This document shows positions 1 to 8,103 of a stretch of 64,000 nt of DNA, piece after piece (position 1 is the stretch's first letter; every line of letters starts with the position of its first letter). Where the stretch lies: positions 3,844,001-3,908,000 of the forward strand of contig NZ_CP070326.1 of the NCBI RefSeq assembly GCF_016917755.1. Reading direction: 5' to 3'. The notes beneath the pieces were generated by a model that was not told the origin of the DNA, searched no databases, and was given only the letters and a program-made list of their open reading frames with translations. This DNA is from Streptomyces noursei. GTDB lineage: Bacteria; Actinomycetota; Actinomycetes; Streptomycetales; Streptomycetaceae. Position numbers and translations under genes: made by a program.

Positions 1-280
1 GGGCGCCGTCCTGGACGTTCTCCAGGACCGTCTTGGACTCGTCCAGCGGCGGCTCCTGAAGGAGCATGCCGACCGTGTAGCCCGGCGAGAGGAACGCGTC
101 ACCGTTCGACGGCTGCTCAAGACCGGCCATGATCTTCAGCACCGTGGACTTACCGGCGCCGTTGGGACCCACGACACCGATCTTCGCGCCCGGCAGGAAG
201 CTCAGCGTCACGTCATCGAGGATGACCTTGTCGCCGTGCGCCTTACGCGCCTTGCGCATCGTGTAGATGTACTCAGCCAA
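1..280 (-). CDS. ettA: Energy-dependent translational throttle protein EttA (ABC-F ATPase), N-terminal part
   Basis: The gene runs off the left edge; only the first 93 codons are visible. The predicted start is a TTG giving MAEYIYTMRKARKAHGDK, which matches the conserved beginning of actinobacterial EttA. The Walker A motif GPNGAGKST follows at about residues 38-46, then the Q-loop region with LLQEPPLDE. ABC-F proteins are soluble and bind the ribosomal E site, where EttA controls the first peptide bond in response to the ADP/ATP ratio. The TTG is preferred because nothing in frame upstream is conserved. Identification is firm; the second ATPase domain is outside the window. Confidence 0.93.
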   Translation of the reverse strand, partial: MAEYIYTMRKARKAHGDKVILDDVTLSFLPGAKIGVVGPNGAGKSTVLKIMAGLEQPSNGDAFLSPGYTVGMLLQEPPLDESKTVLENVQDGA

Positions 281-431
281 GAGAAACCGTCCGGCAGTTT
301 GGATCTATCAGGTGGTCTGGGTGGCTCCGCCGCCTGGGCCATGGTGCGGCGTGGCCGCTGGAGGGCAGATACACCCCATCTTGCCGTACGTCCATCCCCG
401 GACGGAAACGGGTGCCAAAGGACGGACGGCA

Positions 432-466
432 AAGGCCCCGGAGCGAGGTGTCCGCTCCGGGGCCTT
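432..466 (-). terminator. Strong hairpin downstream of the thioester surface protein gene
   Basis: A perfect 14-bp inverted repeat (AAGGCCCCGGAGCG and its complement) has a 7-nt loop, about 100 bp past the stop of the gene ending at 568. Read on the minus strand it ends in a short T run. It probably ends transcription before ettA. Confidence 0.6.
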
Positions 467-567
467 CGGCTTGCGCGTCCGGTGACCATCCGCTCACGGT
501 GCGCCGACGGCCCGCTCACCGGTGGTCATGTGGACTGTGCTGCGAGTGTGACGGCTGGCCGTCCCGC

Positions 568-1971
568 TTACGCGGCCTGTCCGGTCTTCTTCTTGCGCAG
601 GAAGAACACCGCGGCGCCGCCGATCACGACGAGGCCGAGCGCGACGCCCGCGATCACCGGGGTGGCGCTGCTGGAACCGGTCTCGGCGAGGTCGGTGCCG
701 TGCCCGCCGGTGGTGCTGCCGCCGGTGGTGCCACCGGTCGAGGGCGAGCTGGGGTGCGGCGAGGGCTGGCCGCCGTTGCCCGCGGTCTTGCAGTCCAGTA
801 CGCCGGAGAAGGTCTTCTTGAAGCCGCCCGCACCGGTGATCGTGATCTGGTACGGGTGGTCCTCGGCGACCGGCACGGTCACGGTCTTGGACGCGCCCGG
901 CGCGACCTCGTAGTCCTTGCCGGACAGCTGGAAGCGGAACGCCTCATCGCCCTTGTTGCTCGCGGTGACGTCCACGCCGCCCTTGGAGCAGTTCTTCTCC
1001 GCGGTGATCGCCGGGATCGCGCCCTGCTTCTTCCAGGAGACGGTGGCGGCCGCGGAGACCGTGGACTCGCTGGAGCCGGCCAGGATCTGGGTCTGGCTCT
1101 TGGCGTGCTCGCCGATGCCAGTGAAGGCCCGACCGACCGGGACCTTGGTCGCGGCCTGCGCGGTCAGCGAGGTGTTGCCGTCCGCGGCCCCCTTGGGGAC
1201 GTCGAAGAACAGCTGGGTGCCGTCGGCGGCGCTGGTGACCGGCTTGCCGTCCTTGCCCACGATCTTCACGCCGGCCGGCACGTCCGCCGCCGGGGAGATG
1301 GTGACGCTGTCGGCGTTGGTGTGCACGGTGACCGGGCCGATCTTGCTGCCGGACTTGCCGGAGACCGCGGGCGGGTCCAGGGTCAGCGACGCCTTGGGCT
1401 CCGCGACGCTCTGCGCGCTCTTCTCCAGGTAGTCGGCGAGCTTCTCGGCGGCCGGGTCGACCGCGTCCACCTTGGCGTGGTCGGAGAAGCGCCAGATCGC
1501 GACCTGGGTGCCGGCCGCGGCGGTCTTCTCGGACAGCTGCCCGGCGCCGGCCTTGGCGGAGAGCGCGGCCAGGTCGTTCACCTGCGGGTAGGAGTTCTGC
1601 AGGATCCAGCGGATCTTGCCGGCGTCCGGGTTGTCGTGCAGCGACGAGGCGCTCCAGGGCACTTCCTGGTAGCGGGCCTGCTGCTGCGTCGGGTTGTGGA
1701 TGTCGATGCAGTACGTCTGCAGCGTGCCACCGTTGTCCACCGACATCTCGAAGAGGCCGGCGCCGACGCGCTGGTCCCCTCCGTTGCCGTGCACCACGGC
1801 CTGGTCGAAGGTCTTCAGACCGCCGAGAGTGGCGGTGGCGCCCCCGTGCGACGCGGCCGGGTCATCCGCCACGGCGGTCCCCGCGGTGGCTATCGTGCCC
1901 GCCGCGATCAGGCCCGAGGCCACGACCGCGGCGGCAAGGCGGGCTGCGCCCCGCCCCTTCATCGAAAGCAT
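568..1971 (-). CDS. Cys-Gln thioester-domain surface protein with LAETG sortase anchor
   Basis: 467 residues. A signal peptide (residues 1-35, cleavage likely AVA/DD) is followed by a thioester domain. The reactive cysteine lies in TYCIDI (C88) and the partner glutamine in GTQVAIW (Q156), the TQXA signature. Ig-like/stalk sequence follows, then a Ser/Thr/Gly/Pro-rich wall-spanning segment, the sorting signal LAETG (428-432), a hydrophobic helix and RKKK. Thioester domains in Gram-positive surface proteins form an internal Cys-Gln bond that can attach covalently to host or surface amines; LAETG is the class E type signal used by Streptomyces sortases. The start at 1971 has GAGGGG upstream; an ATG three codons in is possible. 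The ligand is unknown. Confidence 0.88.
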   Translation of the reverse strand: MLSMKGRGAARLAAAVVASGLIAAGTIATAGTAVADDPAASHGGATATLGGLKTFDQAVVHGNGGDQRVGAGLFEMSVDNGGTLQTYCIDIHNPTQQQARYQEVPWSASSLHDNPDAGKIRWILQNSYPQVNDLAALSAKAGAGQLSEKTAAAGTQVAIWRFSDHAKVDAVDPAAEKLADYLEKSAQSVAEPKASLTLDPPAVSGKSGSKIGPVTVHTNADSVTISPAADVPAGVKIVGKDGKPVTSAADGTQLFFDVPKGAADGNTSLTAQAATKVPVGRAFTGIGEHAKSQTQILAGSSESTVSAAATVSWKKQGAIPAITAEKNCSKGGVDVTASNKGDEAFRFQLSGKDYEVAPGASKTVTVPVAEDHPYQITITGAGGFKKTFSGVLDCKTAGNGGQPSPHPSSPSTGGTTGGSTTGGHGTDLAETGSSSATPVIAGVALGLVVIGGAAVFFLRKKKTGQAA

Positions 1972-2203
1972 GATTTCCCCTCTGGGCGAAGCGGTCGGCT
2001 GGAGAGGTCGCCTCGCCGGAAAGATCCCAAGAACTCAACGGCCGAACTGGTCAGCCTGGTCAGCCCCCGTGAGTACTCGTCGGATCCTATGGAGCGGACG
2101 CATCAGGGTCCCCGGTAATGGCGTTCCACAAGCGATCCGAATCGTAATCGTTACCGAATACGCTCACCCCGAGCTAACATTATCGACAAATCGCTGGCCG
2201 TTT

Positions 2204-2749
2204 TCAGGGCACAGATGCCTTCTGGGGCGAATTGCCGTCCGGACTCGTCCGCCCCGCCGGAACGACCGTCCGCCGTTCCGCCGCCGCTCCCATTACCACA
2301 GTCGTACCCGATTCAACTTCCCCCAACGTCCCCCCTTCCACGTCCGGTTGAGTTCCCTCTCCCGCCTTCCTCGCCACCCTTGCCGTCCGACGGAATGCGG
2401 ACGTCCCGCGGGCGAGATCGTGCCCGATGGCAAGGGCGTCGACCTCCGCCGCGAACCATCGCTGGCCACCCTTCTCCGGCGACTGTTCCCCTTCCCGCAG
2501 CCGCAATCTCCCCTGGACGACGAGGGGTTCGCCGACCGCCACCGAGGCGGCGACATTGTCCGCCAGCGCCCGCCAGGACCGAACGGTGTAGAAACTCGTC
2601 TCCCCGTCGGTCCAACACTCCCGGGCCTTGTCCCACCGCCGCGAGGTCGCCGCCATCCGGAACCGCGCCACCGACACCCCCGCCGCGGTCTCCCGGTGCT
2701 CCACCGCCGTGGCCACGTTCCCCACCAGCGTCACCATCGTGTCGCTCAT
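2204..2749 (-). CDS. ssb: Single-stranded DNA-binding protein, SsbB-like paralogue
   Basis: 181 residues. The N-terminal OB-fold (about 1-110) begins MVTLVGNVATAVEHR and contains the SFYTVRSWRALADNVAASV stretch typical of bacterial SSB. The tail is short, lacks the Gly-rich linker, and ends KASVP instead of the acidic DDEPPF-type tip by which SsbA recruits repair proteins. That fits the second SSB of Streptomyces (SsbB type, linked to chromosome segregation or natural DNA uptake) rather than the essential replication SSB. GGAGG lies about 6 nt before the ATG. The promoter region is filled with tandem repeats (2779-3053). Whether it equals ssbB of the model species is inferred from tail structure only. 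Confidence 0.85.
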   Translation of the reverse strand: MSDTMVTLVGNVATAVEHRETAAGVSVARFRMAATSRRWDKARECWTDGETSFYTVRSWRALADNVAASVAVGEPLVVQGRLRLREGEQSPEKGGQRWFAAEVDALAIGHDLARGTSAFRRTARVARKAGEGTQPDVEGGTLGEVESGTTVVMGAAAERRTVVPAGRTSPDGNSPQKASVP

Positions 2750-2778
2750 GAATGCCTCCCCCGTCCCCTCTTTATGAC

Positions 2779-2895
2779 GTCACTTCAGTACGCCGCTTCA
2801 GTACGTCGCCTCAGTACGACGCGTTAGCGCGTCGCTTCAATACGTAACTCCGGAACGCCGCTTCGACGCGTCGCTTCAGTACGTGACTTCGGCCC
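2779..2895. repeat. Nine tandem copies of a 13-bp unit upstream of ssb
   Basis: Nine contiguous 13-bp units with consensus GTCGCTTCAGTAC. Units 1, 2, 3, 5 and 8 are closest to consensus; 4, 6, 7 and 9 are degenerate. It starts about 30 bp upstream of the ssb ATG, so it covers the promoter/5' leader. Nothing in it looks coding. Confidence 0.8.
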
Positions 2896-2896
2896 G

Positions 2897-2952
2897 TCCT
2901 GTTTGCCGCATCTTGTTTGCCGTGTCTTGTTTGCCGCTTCTTGTTCAGTGCG
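2897..2952. repeat. Four tandem copies of a 14-bp unit
   Basis: Units of TCTTGTTTGCCGCN follow the 13-bp array directly; the last copy is partly degenerate. It is distinct in sequence from its neighbours. Confidence 0.65.
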
Positions 2953-3008
2953 CACTCGTCAGCAGGTACTCCTCGGCACGTGTTCCGCGGCAGGTGCTCC
3001 TCGCCATA

Positions 3009-3053
3009 CCTTCCGTGCCTTCCGTGCCTTCCGTGCCTTCCGTGCCTTCCGTG
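3009..3053. repeat. Five perfect copies of CCTTCCGTG
   Basis: A perfect 9-bp tandem array is followed by a CTTTCCTCTCCTTCC pyrimidine tract. With the 13- and 14-bp arrays it fills most of the 554-bp gap (2750-3303) between ssb and the GTPase gene; I see no gene in the rest. Confidence 0.8.
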
Positions 3054-3303
3054 CTTTCCTCTCCTTCCTCTCCTTCCTTGTGCTCCTTACGTATTGCCGT
3101 CGGCCCGTAACGCTTTGCTCGGCATTGCGCCGCGGGCCGTTCCGCGCCGCCGTGCTTCGCTGAACCCATGCTGCACGGACGCGGCGCCGGCCGCCGAAGG
3201 CTGTGGACGGCCGGCCGCCTGTGGACAACTCCGTCACCCGCGAGGGACCGGATGGCGCCCCGTCCGCCGCCCGGCCCCGCCCCCCACCTCGCCCGCCGGG
3301 CCG

Positions 3304-5565
3304 TCAGACGCCCGAAGCCACCGCGTAGCGCTCACGCACCTCGCGGTACCGCAGCAGTTCGGCGGCGACCGGCTCCAGCACCCGCGCCCGCCCGCACCCG
3401 GCCGCGGCCCCGCGCAGCCGGCGCTCGGCCTCCTGCCCGTACCGCCGGGCCGGGCCGCGGGCCACCATCCCGCTCAGCCAGGTCAGCGCCGGGCCGCCCA
3501 CCGAACCCACGACCGCGGGCAGCAGCCCGGACAGCCACTCCGTCGGGTCCACCACGCCCGTCACGGCGCCCACCAGCCACAGCACGCCGACCACCTGCAA
3601 CACGAACAGCAATCCCTGCAACGCGGCCGCCACCGTCCACCACCGCGGCTTGGTGTCCGGCCCGAGCCGCAGCGTCTCCTCGGCCTCGGCTGCCACCGCG
3701 TCCAGCGCCTCCGGCAGCCCCTCGGCGCCCCGCCCCGCCGCCTCCCGCACCGCCTGCGCCCACGGCGTCGGCAACCCCTGTGCGGCCTCGCCCGCCACGG
3801 TCCGGACCGCCTGCTCCACCACCGGCCGCGCCGCCGCCCGCCCGTCCTCGCCCCGCACGGAGCCCACGGACACGGAGCGCGCGGACAGGGGCGCGGGCAC
3901 CGGGCCGGCGGACGGACCCCCGGAACCGGTACCACCGGAACCGGCACCACCGGAAGCAGCACGCCCGGTTCCCGTGCGGGGCGTGCCGATCCGGACCGCG
4001 CCCGTGCCGTGGCCGCTCCCGTCCGCCGTCCGCACCGCGCCGCGCCGCCGCGCCCTTCGGTCCTTCCGCCGGCACCGCAGCCGCGACCACGGGGAACCGC
4101 ACGCCCGCTCCGCATGCCGCAGCCAATCGCGCTCCGCCGCCCGTCCGGTGGCCACCGCCCCCACCGCCTCGGCGAGCCGGTCGTCGAACTCCTCCCGGGC
4201 CCGTTCGGTCAGCCCCACCCGGCTGTCCGCGACGTACGCCGAGCGCAGGCGGTCCGCCGCGGTGTCCACGTCCGCCGTCAACCTGCGGTCCGCCGCGCCC
4301 CGTTCTGCGACGAACTGCCCCAGCGCCTCCCGTAGTTCCGCCACGCCCTCGCCGGTCGCCGCGGAGAGCGCCAGGACCGCCGCGCCCGGTTCCCCGTGCT
4401 CGCCCAGCGCCAGCCCGTCCTCGTCCAACAGCCGACGCAGGTCGTCCACCACCTGGTCGGCGGCGTCGCCGGGCAGCCGGTCCACCTGGTTGAGCACCAC
4501 GAACGTGACCTCGGCGTAGCCCGCCAACGGCCTCAGATACCGCTCGTGGAGCACCGCGTCCGCGTATTTCTCCGGGTCCACCACCCAGATGACCGCGTCC
4601 ACCAACCCCAGGAGCCGGTCGACCTGTTCGCGGTTCCTGGTGGCCGCGGAGTCATGGTCGGGGAGGTCGAGCAGGACCAGCCCGGCCAGTTCGGGGCTGC
4701 CCTGCGTGGGGGTGTGCCGACGGTGCACCGGCACCCCGAGGCGCCGCAGCAGCCCCTCCGCGCCCGGTCGGCCGCCCGACCAGATGCAGGCCACCGGCTC
4801 ACCGGTCGTCGGTCGGCGCGCCCCGACCTCCGAACGCGACGCCCCCGCCAGGGCGTTGAACAGCGAGGACTTCCCGCTCCCGGTCGCGCCCGCGAGGGCG
4901 ACGACGGTGTGCTCACCGGACAGCCGGTACCGCTCGTCGGCGGACTCCAGTACCCGTCCCGCCTCGTCCAGCGCCATCTCGTCCAGCCGGCTGCGGGACA
5001 GCGCGATCAGCTCCCGCAGTGCCTCCAACCGGGGCCGCAGCCCCTCCTCGGCGGCCCGCCGCGCTCCACCGGGCACCCACTTGTACCCGGGCCCGCAGTC
5101 CGCGAGCCCGTCTTCAAGGCTCCCGTCGCCACCGCCCCCGGTGCCGTGTCCGACCCCGCCGTCCACCCTTTCCCCGCCGACCACCGCCGCCCGTTCTCCC
5201 CTCCCCTGGGCCGCACGCCCACGTGCCGACGCCCCACCCATGCCCCGCGCTCCACGCACCCCAGCAGCCCCAACAGACACACCGCCCCCACCGCCAATGA
5301 CCACCTCCGCAAGCGCACCCGCACCCGCCCGCGCATCCACATCCACATCCACCGCGCACAACGGCAGGCCGTCCGGACCAGTGGCGGCGCCCGCCGCCCG
5401 CGCGCCACTGCGCTGCTCCCCACCCCGCACCCTCCGCGCGATCACCCCGTCATCCCAGGCGCCCTCGATCCCCGCACCCTCGATCCCGGCATCGTCGTCC
5501 CGCACCACTCCCTCCCCGCCCTCGTCGATCCCCGTCCCGGCCCGTCGCTCCCCGGACTCCGTCAC
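3304..5565 (-). CDS. YfjP-like dynamin-family GTPase with C-terminal membrane segments
   Basis: 753 residues from the GTG at 5565, which overlaps the stop of the upstream GTPase as GTGA. A GTG 78 bp further upstream is open but would lie inside that gene. The first ~190 residues are Gly/Ala/Arg-rich and without clear fold, so an internal start is possible. The G domain follows: G1 GATGSGKSS (226-234), G3 DLPDHDS, G4 NQVD. Near the C-terminus two hydrophobic stretches (around LLFVLQVVGVLWLVGAV and LLPAVVGSVGG) suggest a hairpin membrane anchor. Translational coupling of two such GTPases recalls paired bacterial dynamin-like proteins in Streptomyces. The exact role is not known from sequence. 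Confidence 0.82.
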   Translation of the reverse strand: MTESGERRAGTGIDEGGEGVVRDDDAGIEGAGIEGAWDDGVIARRVRGGEQRSGARAAGAATGPDGLPLCAVDVDVDARAGAGALAEVVIGGGGGVSVGAAGVRGARGMGGASARGRAAQGRGERAAVVGGERVDGGVGHGTGGGGDGSLEDGLADCGPGYKWVPGGARRAAEEGLRPRLEALRELIALSRSRLDEMALDEAGRVLESADERYRLSGEHTVVALAGATGSGKSSLFNALAGASRSEVGARRPTTGEPVACIWSGGRPGAEGLLRRLGVPVHRRHTPTQGSPELAGLVLLDLPDHDSAATRNREQVDRLLGLVDAVIWVVDPEKYADAVLHERYLRPLAGYAEVTFVVLNQVDRLPGDAADQVVDDLRRLLDEDGLALGEHGEPGAAVLALSAATGEGVAELREALGQFVAERGAADRRLTADVDTAADRLRSAYVADSRVGLTERAREEFDDRLAEAVGAVATGRAAERDWLRHAERACGSPWSRLRCRRKDRRARRRGAVRTADGSGHGTGAVRIGTPRTGTGRAASGGAGSGGTGSGGPSAGPVPAPLSARSVSVGSVRGEDGRAAARPVVEQAVRTVAGEAAQGLPTPWAQAVREAAGRGAEGLPEALDAVAAEAEETLRLGPDTKPRWWTVAAALQGLLFVLQVVGVLWLVGAVTGVVDPTEWLSGLLPAVVGSVGGPALTWLSGMVARGPARRYGQEAERRLRGAAAGCGRARVLEPVAAELLRYREVRERYAVASGV

Positions 5566-7352
5566 CCCGTCACCGCCTCTCTCCCGCACCGGTCCGCCGT
5601 CCCGCGCCCGTGCTCCCGTTCGGTCCGCCGCTCCGTCTCCCACGCCTCCACCGGCCGCCTCCGACGCTGCTCGCGCTGCACCACCGACAGCGCGGCGATC
5701 AGTTCGGCCTGTTGGTCCGGCGGCACCGTCAGCCGGTCCAACGGGGCCAGCCGGCGCTCCCGTTCACCGTCGAGGGCGTGCTCCAGATACCTGGTCAGCA
5801 GCCTGGCGCCCTGGTCGCACAACCGCAGCGCGCTCTGCGCCCCCAAGAGGTCTGCGAGGTTCTCGCCCGCCGTACGGGCCCGGCGCCCGCCCAGCAGTGC
5901 GGTGGCCAGCAATGCCGTCGGCTGCTCCCCGTCCACCGGGGCGTTCCGTTCACCGGCCGAGCCACCACGCGTCTCCCGGGTCTCCTCCTCCGCGAGTTCC
6001 TCCAGGCAGCGCCGCCAGCGCCGGACGATCACGCCGATCCGGCCGGCGGCGCCCGCGGCACCGTCCGCCGCGGCCGGCGCCATCTCGGCCGCCGCGGGAT
6101 CCCGCCGCCAGGCGCCCGCGGCCCGCTCGTCGGCCTCCTCGACGGCGCAGACCAGCAACGCGGTGAGCCCTCGGGTCAGCGCGTCCAGCAGTTCGTCGGC
6201 GCGCCCGCCGGGCCCGTGCGCCTGCCAGTGGGCGCGGGCGTCGCCGGCCAGGACCTCACCGGCCGCGACCTCGCGCCGCACCCGCTCGGCGGCCTCCTCG
6301 TACGCCTCCTCGACGCGGCCGGCCAGCCGCAGTGCCGCGGCGTGCTGCGCGGCGGCGGCCCCGGCCAGCGCGGGCATCCGGCTGCGCAGCGAGGCGATCG
6401 CGCCGGTGGCGGTCCGGTCCGCGGCGGCACTACGGGCGGTGGGGTCCAGGGCGTGGCGTTCGAGCCAGTCGCGCAGGCCGGCGACCGCCGTGGCGGGTAG
6501 CAGTCCGCGGCCCCCGCCCGCGGACTCGGGCAGCTCGGGAATGGTGAAGCGGGGTACGTGGCCGAGCCCGGCGCGCTGCAGGAGCTCCGCGTACCGCGCG
6601 GAGATCTCGGCGGCGATCTGGTGCGGCACCCGGTCCAGGACGGTGACCAGCGTGACGTCGTATTCCTTCGCGGTGCGCAGCAGGTGCCAGGGCACCGCAT
6701 CGGCGTACCGGGCGGCCGTGGTGACCAGCACCCAGACGTCGGCCGCGCAGATCAACTCGGCGGCCAGTTCGCGGTTGCCGGCCACCAGCGAGTCGATGTC
6801 CGGGGCGTCCAGCAGCGCCAGGCCGCTGGGCAGCGCGGGGTCCGTCTCGATCCGCACGGTCGGCGTCCCCGGCTCCCCCGCCGCCCGTCCACGCCCCCCG
6901 CCGAGGCCCTTCTCGCCCCCCTCCCCTCGTCCCCCTCCGTCGTCCCGCTCGCCGCCCTCGCCACCGTCCTGCCCGGGCACCCACACCCGGGTGAGCCCCG
7001 GCAGCACCCGCTGTCCGGCGAACCAGCCGTGGTCGTCGGGGTGGCAGACCAGCACCGGCGTACGCGTCGTGGGCCGCAGCACCCCGGCCTCCGAAACCCG
7101 TCGCCCCACCAGCGAATTGACCAGGGTGGACTTGCCCGCCCCCGTGGAGCCTCCGACGACCGCGAGAAGAGGGGCCTTAGGGGCGCACAGGCGGGGCATC
7201 ACATAGTCATCCAGCTGGGAGAGCAGCTCCGCCCGGTCGCGCCGGGCGCGAGCGGCGCCCCCGAGCGGCAGGGGGAATCGTGCGGCGTCGACACGGTCAC
7301 GCAGAACGGACAGTGCGTCGATCAGCCGGGGTCCTACGTCCAAGGTCGCCAC
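5562..7352 (-). CDS. Dynamin-like/YfjP-family GTPase, first of a coupled pair
   Basis: 596 residues with a GTG start at 7352 (MATLDVGPRLIDALSVLRDR), chosen because this is the conserved N-terminus of the family; the open frame extends to 7511 without conserved sequence. G1 is GGSTGAGKST (67-76), G3 DAPDIDS (about 182-188). An insertion rich in Gly and charged residues (about 127-160) lies between the switch regions. The rest is long helices (RRWRRCLEEL, RTAGENLADLL) as in dynamin stalks. No membrane span is visible, so it may act as the soluble partner of the downstream GTPase, as in paired bacterial dynamins. The two genes overlap by 4 nt. Confidence 0.82.
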   Translation of the reverse strand: MATLDVGPRLIDALSVLRDRVDAARFPLPLGGAARARRDRAELLSQLDDYVMPRLCAPKAPLLAVVGGSTGAGKSTLVNSLVGRRVSEAGVLRPTTRTPVLVCHPDDHGWFAGQRVLPGLTRVWVPGQDGGEGGERDDGGGRGEGGEKGLGGGRGRAAGEPGTPTVRIETDPALPSGLALLDAPDIDSLVAGNRELAAELICAADVWVLVTTAARYADAVPWHLLRTAKEYDVTLVTVLDRVPHQIAAEISARYAELLQRAGLGHVPRFTIPELPESAGGGRGLLPATAVAGLRDWLERHALDPTARSAAADRTATGAIASLRSRMPALAGAAAAQHAAALRLAGRVEEAYEEAAERVRREVAAGEVLAGDARAHWQAHGPGGRADELLDALTRGLTALLVCAVEEADERAAGAWRRDPAAAEMAPAAADGAAGAAGRIGVIVRRWRRCLEELAEEETRETRGGSAGERNAPVDGEQPTALLATALLGGRRARTAGENLADLLGAQSALRLCDQGARLLTRYLEHALDGERERRLAPLDRLTVPPDQQAELIAALSVVQREQRRRRPVEAWETERRTEREHGRGTADRCGREAVTG

Positions 7353-7654
7353 ATGTGAAGAATGCCCAATTTCGTTAGCTTTTTGAAGCGTATAGACCCT
7401 TGCGTGCGCCGCAAGGGTTCCCGAGGAACGAGATAGGTGCCAAATGGGATTTTCGTAACATCCAAGACGCAGGCATAACGAGTGCACAACACCCGCCGCA
7501 CGAGACGTCAAAAGCCGTGCAGGATTCGTACCTGCCTGCGATTATCGGGATCGCTTCACCGAACCTCCACAACGTGCCACGGAGGTGAAGCAACCGGGAC
7601 GAGGCACCCGGGCCTCTATCCTGGTCCGCGGTCGTGATCCACGCCGACCACCCG
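7353..7654. other. Intergenic region between the GTPase operon and tRNA-Arg, with a hairpin at 7397-7417
   Basis: No gene is seen in these 302 bp. A perfect 8-bp inverted repeat (CCCTTGCG, loop TGCGC, CGCAAGGG) lies 45 bp upstream of the GTPase start. A TATACG sequence beside it on the minus strand is a weak -10 candidate. The tRNA promoter should lie near 7600-7650 but is not obvious. Confidence 0.4.
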
Positions 7655-7727
7655 GCCCCCGTAGCTCAGTGGATAGAGCAGGTGCCTTCTAAGCACTTGG
7701 CCGCAGGTTCGAGTCCTGCCGGGGGCG
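7655..7727 (+). tRNA. tRNA-Arg (anticodon TCT)
   Basis: Complete 73-nt cloverleaf: acceptor GCCCCCG/CGGGGGC, D arm GCTCAGTGGATAGAGC, anticodon stem-loop GGTGC-CTTCTAA-GCACT with anticodon TCT reading AGA, T arm GCAGG-TTCGAGT-CCTGC, discriminator G. No CCA is encoded. The 3' part from the D arm onward is the integration target and is repeated at 27778 and 31801. Confidence 0.96.
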
Positions 7728-7728
7728 C
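7678..7728 (+). other. Attachment site copy 1, within the 3' part of tRNA-Arg
   Basis: 51 bp identical to 27778-27828 and, over its last 43 bp, to 31801-31843. It starts at the end of the D arm and ends one base past the tRNA. Integration here keeps the tRNA intact because the element brings a matching 3' end. Confidence 0.9.
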
Positions 7729-7734
7729 GTATTT

Positions 7735-7745
7735 ATGCAGGTCAG
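7735..7745 (+). promoter_or_regulatory. Possible integrase arm-type site, left end (ATGCAGGTCAG)
   Basis: The 11-mer ATGCAGGTCAG lies 7 bp inside the left att and recurs at 27746-27756, 21 bp inside the right att. In the excised circle both would flank the core in the same orientation, as arm sites of tyrosine integrases do. Confidence 0.4.
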
Positions 7746-7756
7746 AGCCTGTTTTG

Positions 7757-7790
7757 AGCCCTTCACGAGGTCGCTCGTGGAGGGCTTTTT
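7757..7790 (+). terminator. Terminator after tRNA-Arg, supplied by element 1
   Basis: AGCCCTTCACGAG pairs with CTCGTGGAGGGCT (13 bp, one G-T pair) around a GTCG loop, followed by TTTTT. It replaces the tRNA's original terminator, which appears to have been moved to 27835. Confidence 0.85.
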
Positions 7791-7944
7791 CGTTGCCCGC
7801 GAGGGAATTTTGTCAGGTTATGCACCCTCGACTGGGACGCTACGTCCCACATGCATCCCCCAGTTAGGGCAGCAACCTACGCCCAACCGGCACTAGCCAG
7901 AGAGTCGTCGCTGGTCAGAGCCTTGCTGGTGGGCTATCAGACAG

Positions 7945-7981
7945 GAACAGGGCAGGCGTCAAAGCGGCACCTGCCCTGTTC
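7945..7981. other. Perfect 12-bp inverted repeat upstream of the HEPN gene
   Basis: GAACAGGGCAGG and its complement around a 13-nt spacer, 120 bp before the start at 8104. It may be an extra terminator or an operator; no T run follows. The rest of 7791-8103 holds no gene I can support. Confidence 0.45.
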
Positions 7982-8103
7982 TTGGCCGCTGGCTCGAACT
8001 GCCCCACGCCGGCCCTTGAGCCACCACACGCAGGTAGATTCAGCCCCGAACGCGAGCCGCCCGATGTGGATGCGGCTGGAGGGCTACACGGGGGCGGGGA
8101 ACC

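Noticed and set aside
412..2118. Plus-strand 568-codon frame opposite the thioester protein
   Set aside because: Shadow frame; the minus strand encodes signal peptide, TQXA signature and LAETG.
2779..3053. CRISPR array
   Set aside because: Units are contiguous 9-14-bp repeats without spacers and no cas genes are near.
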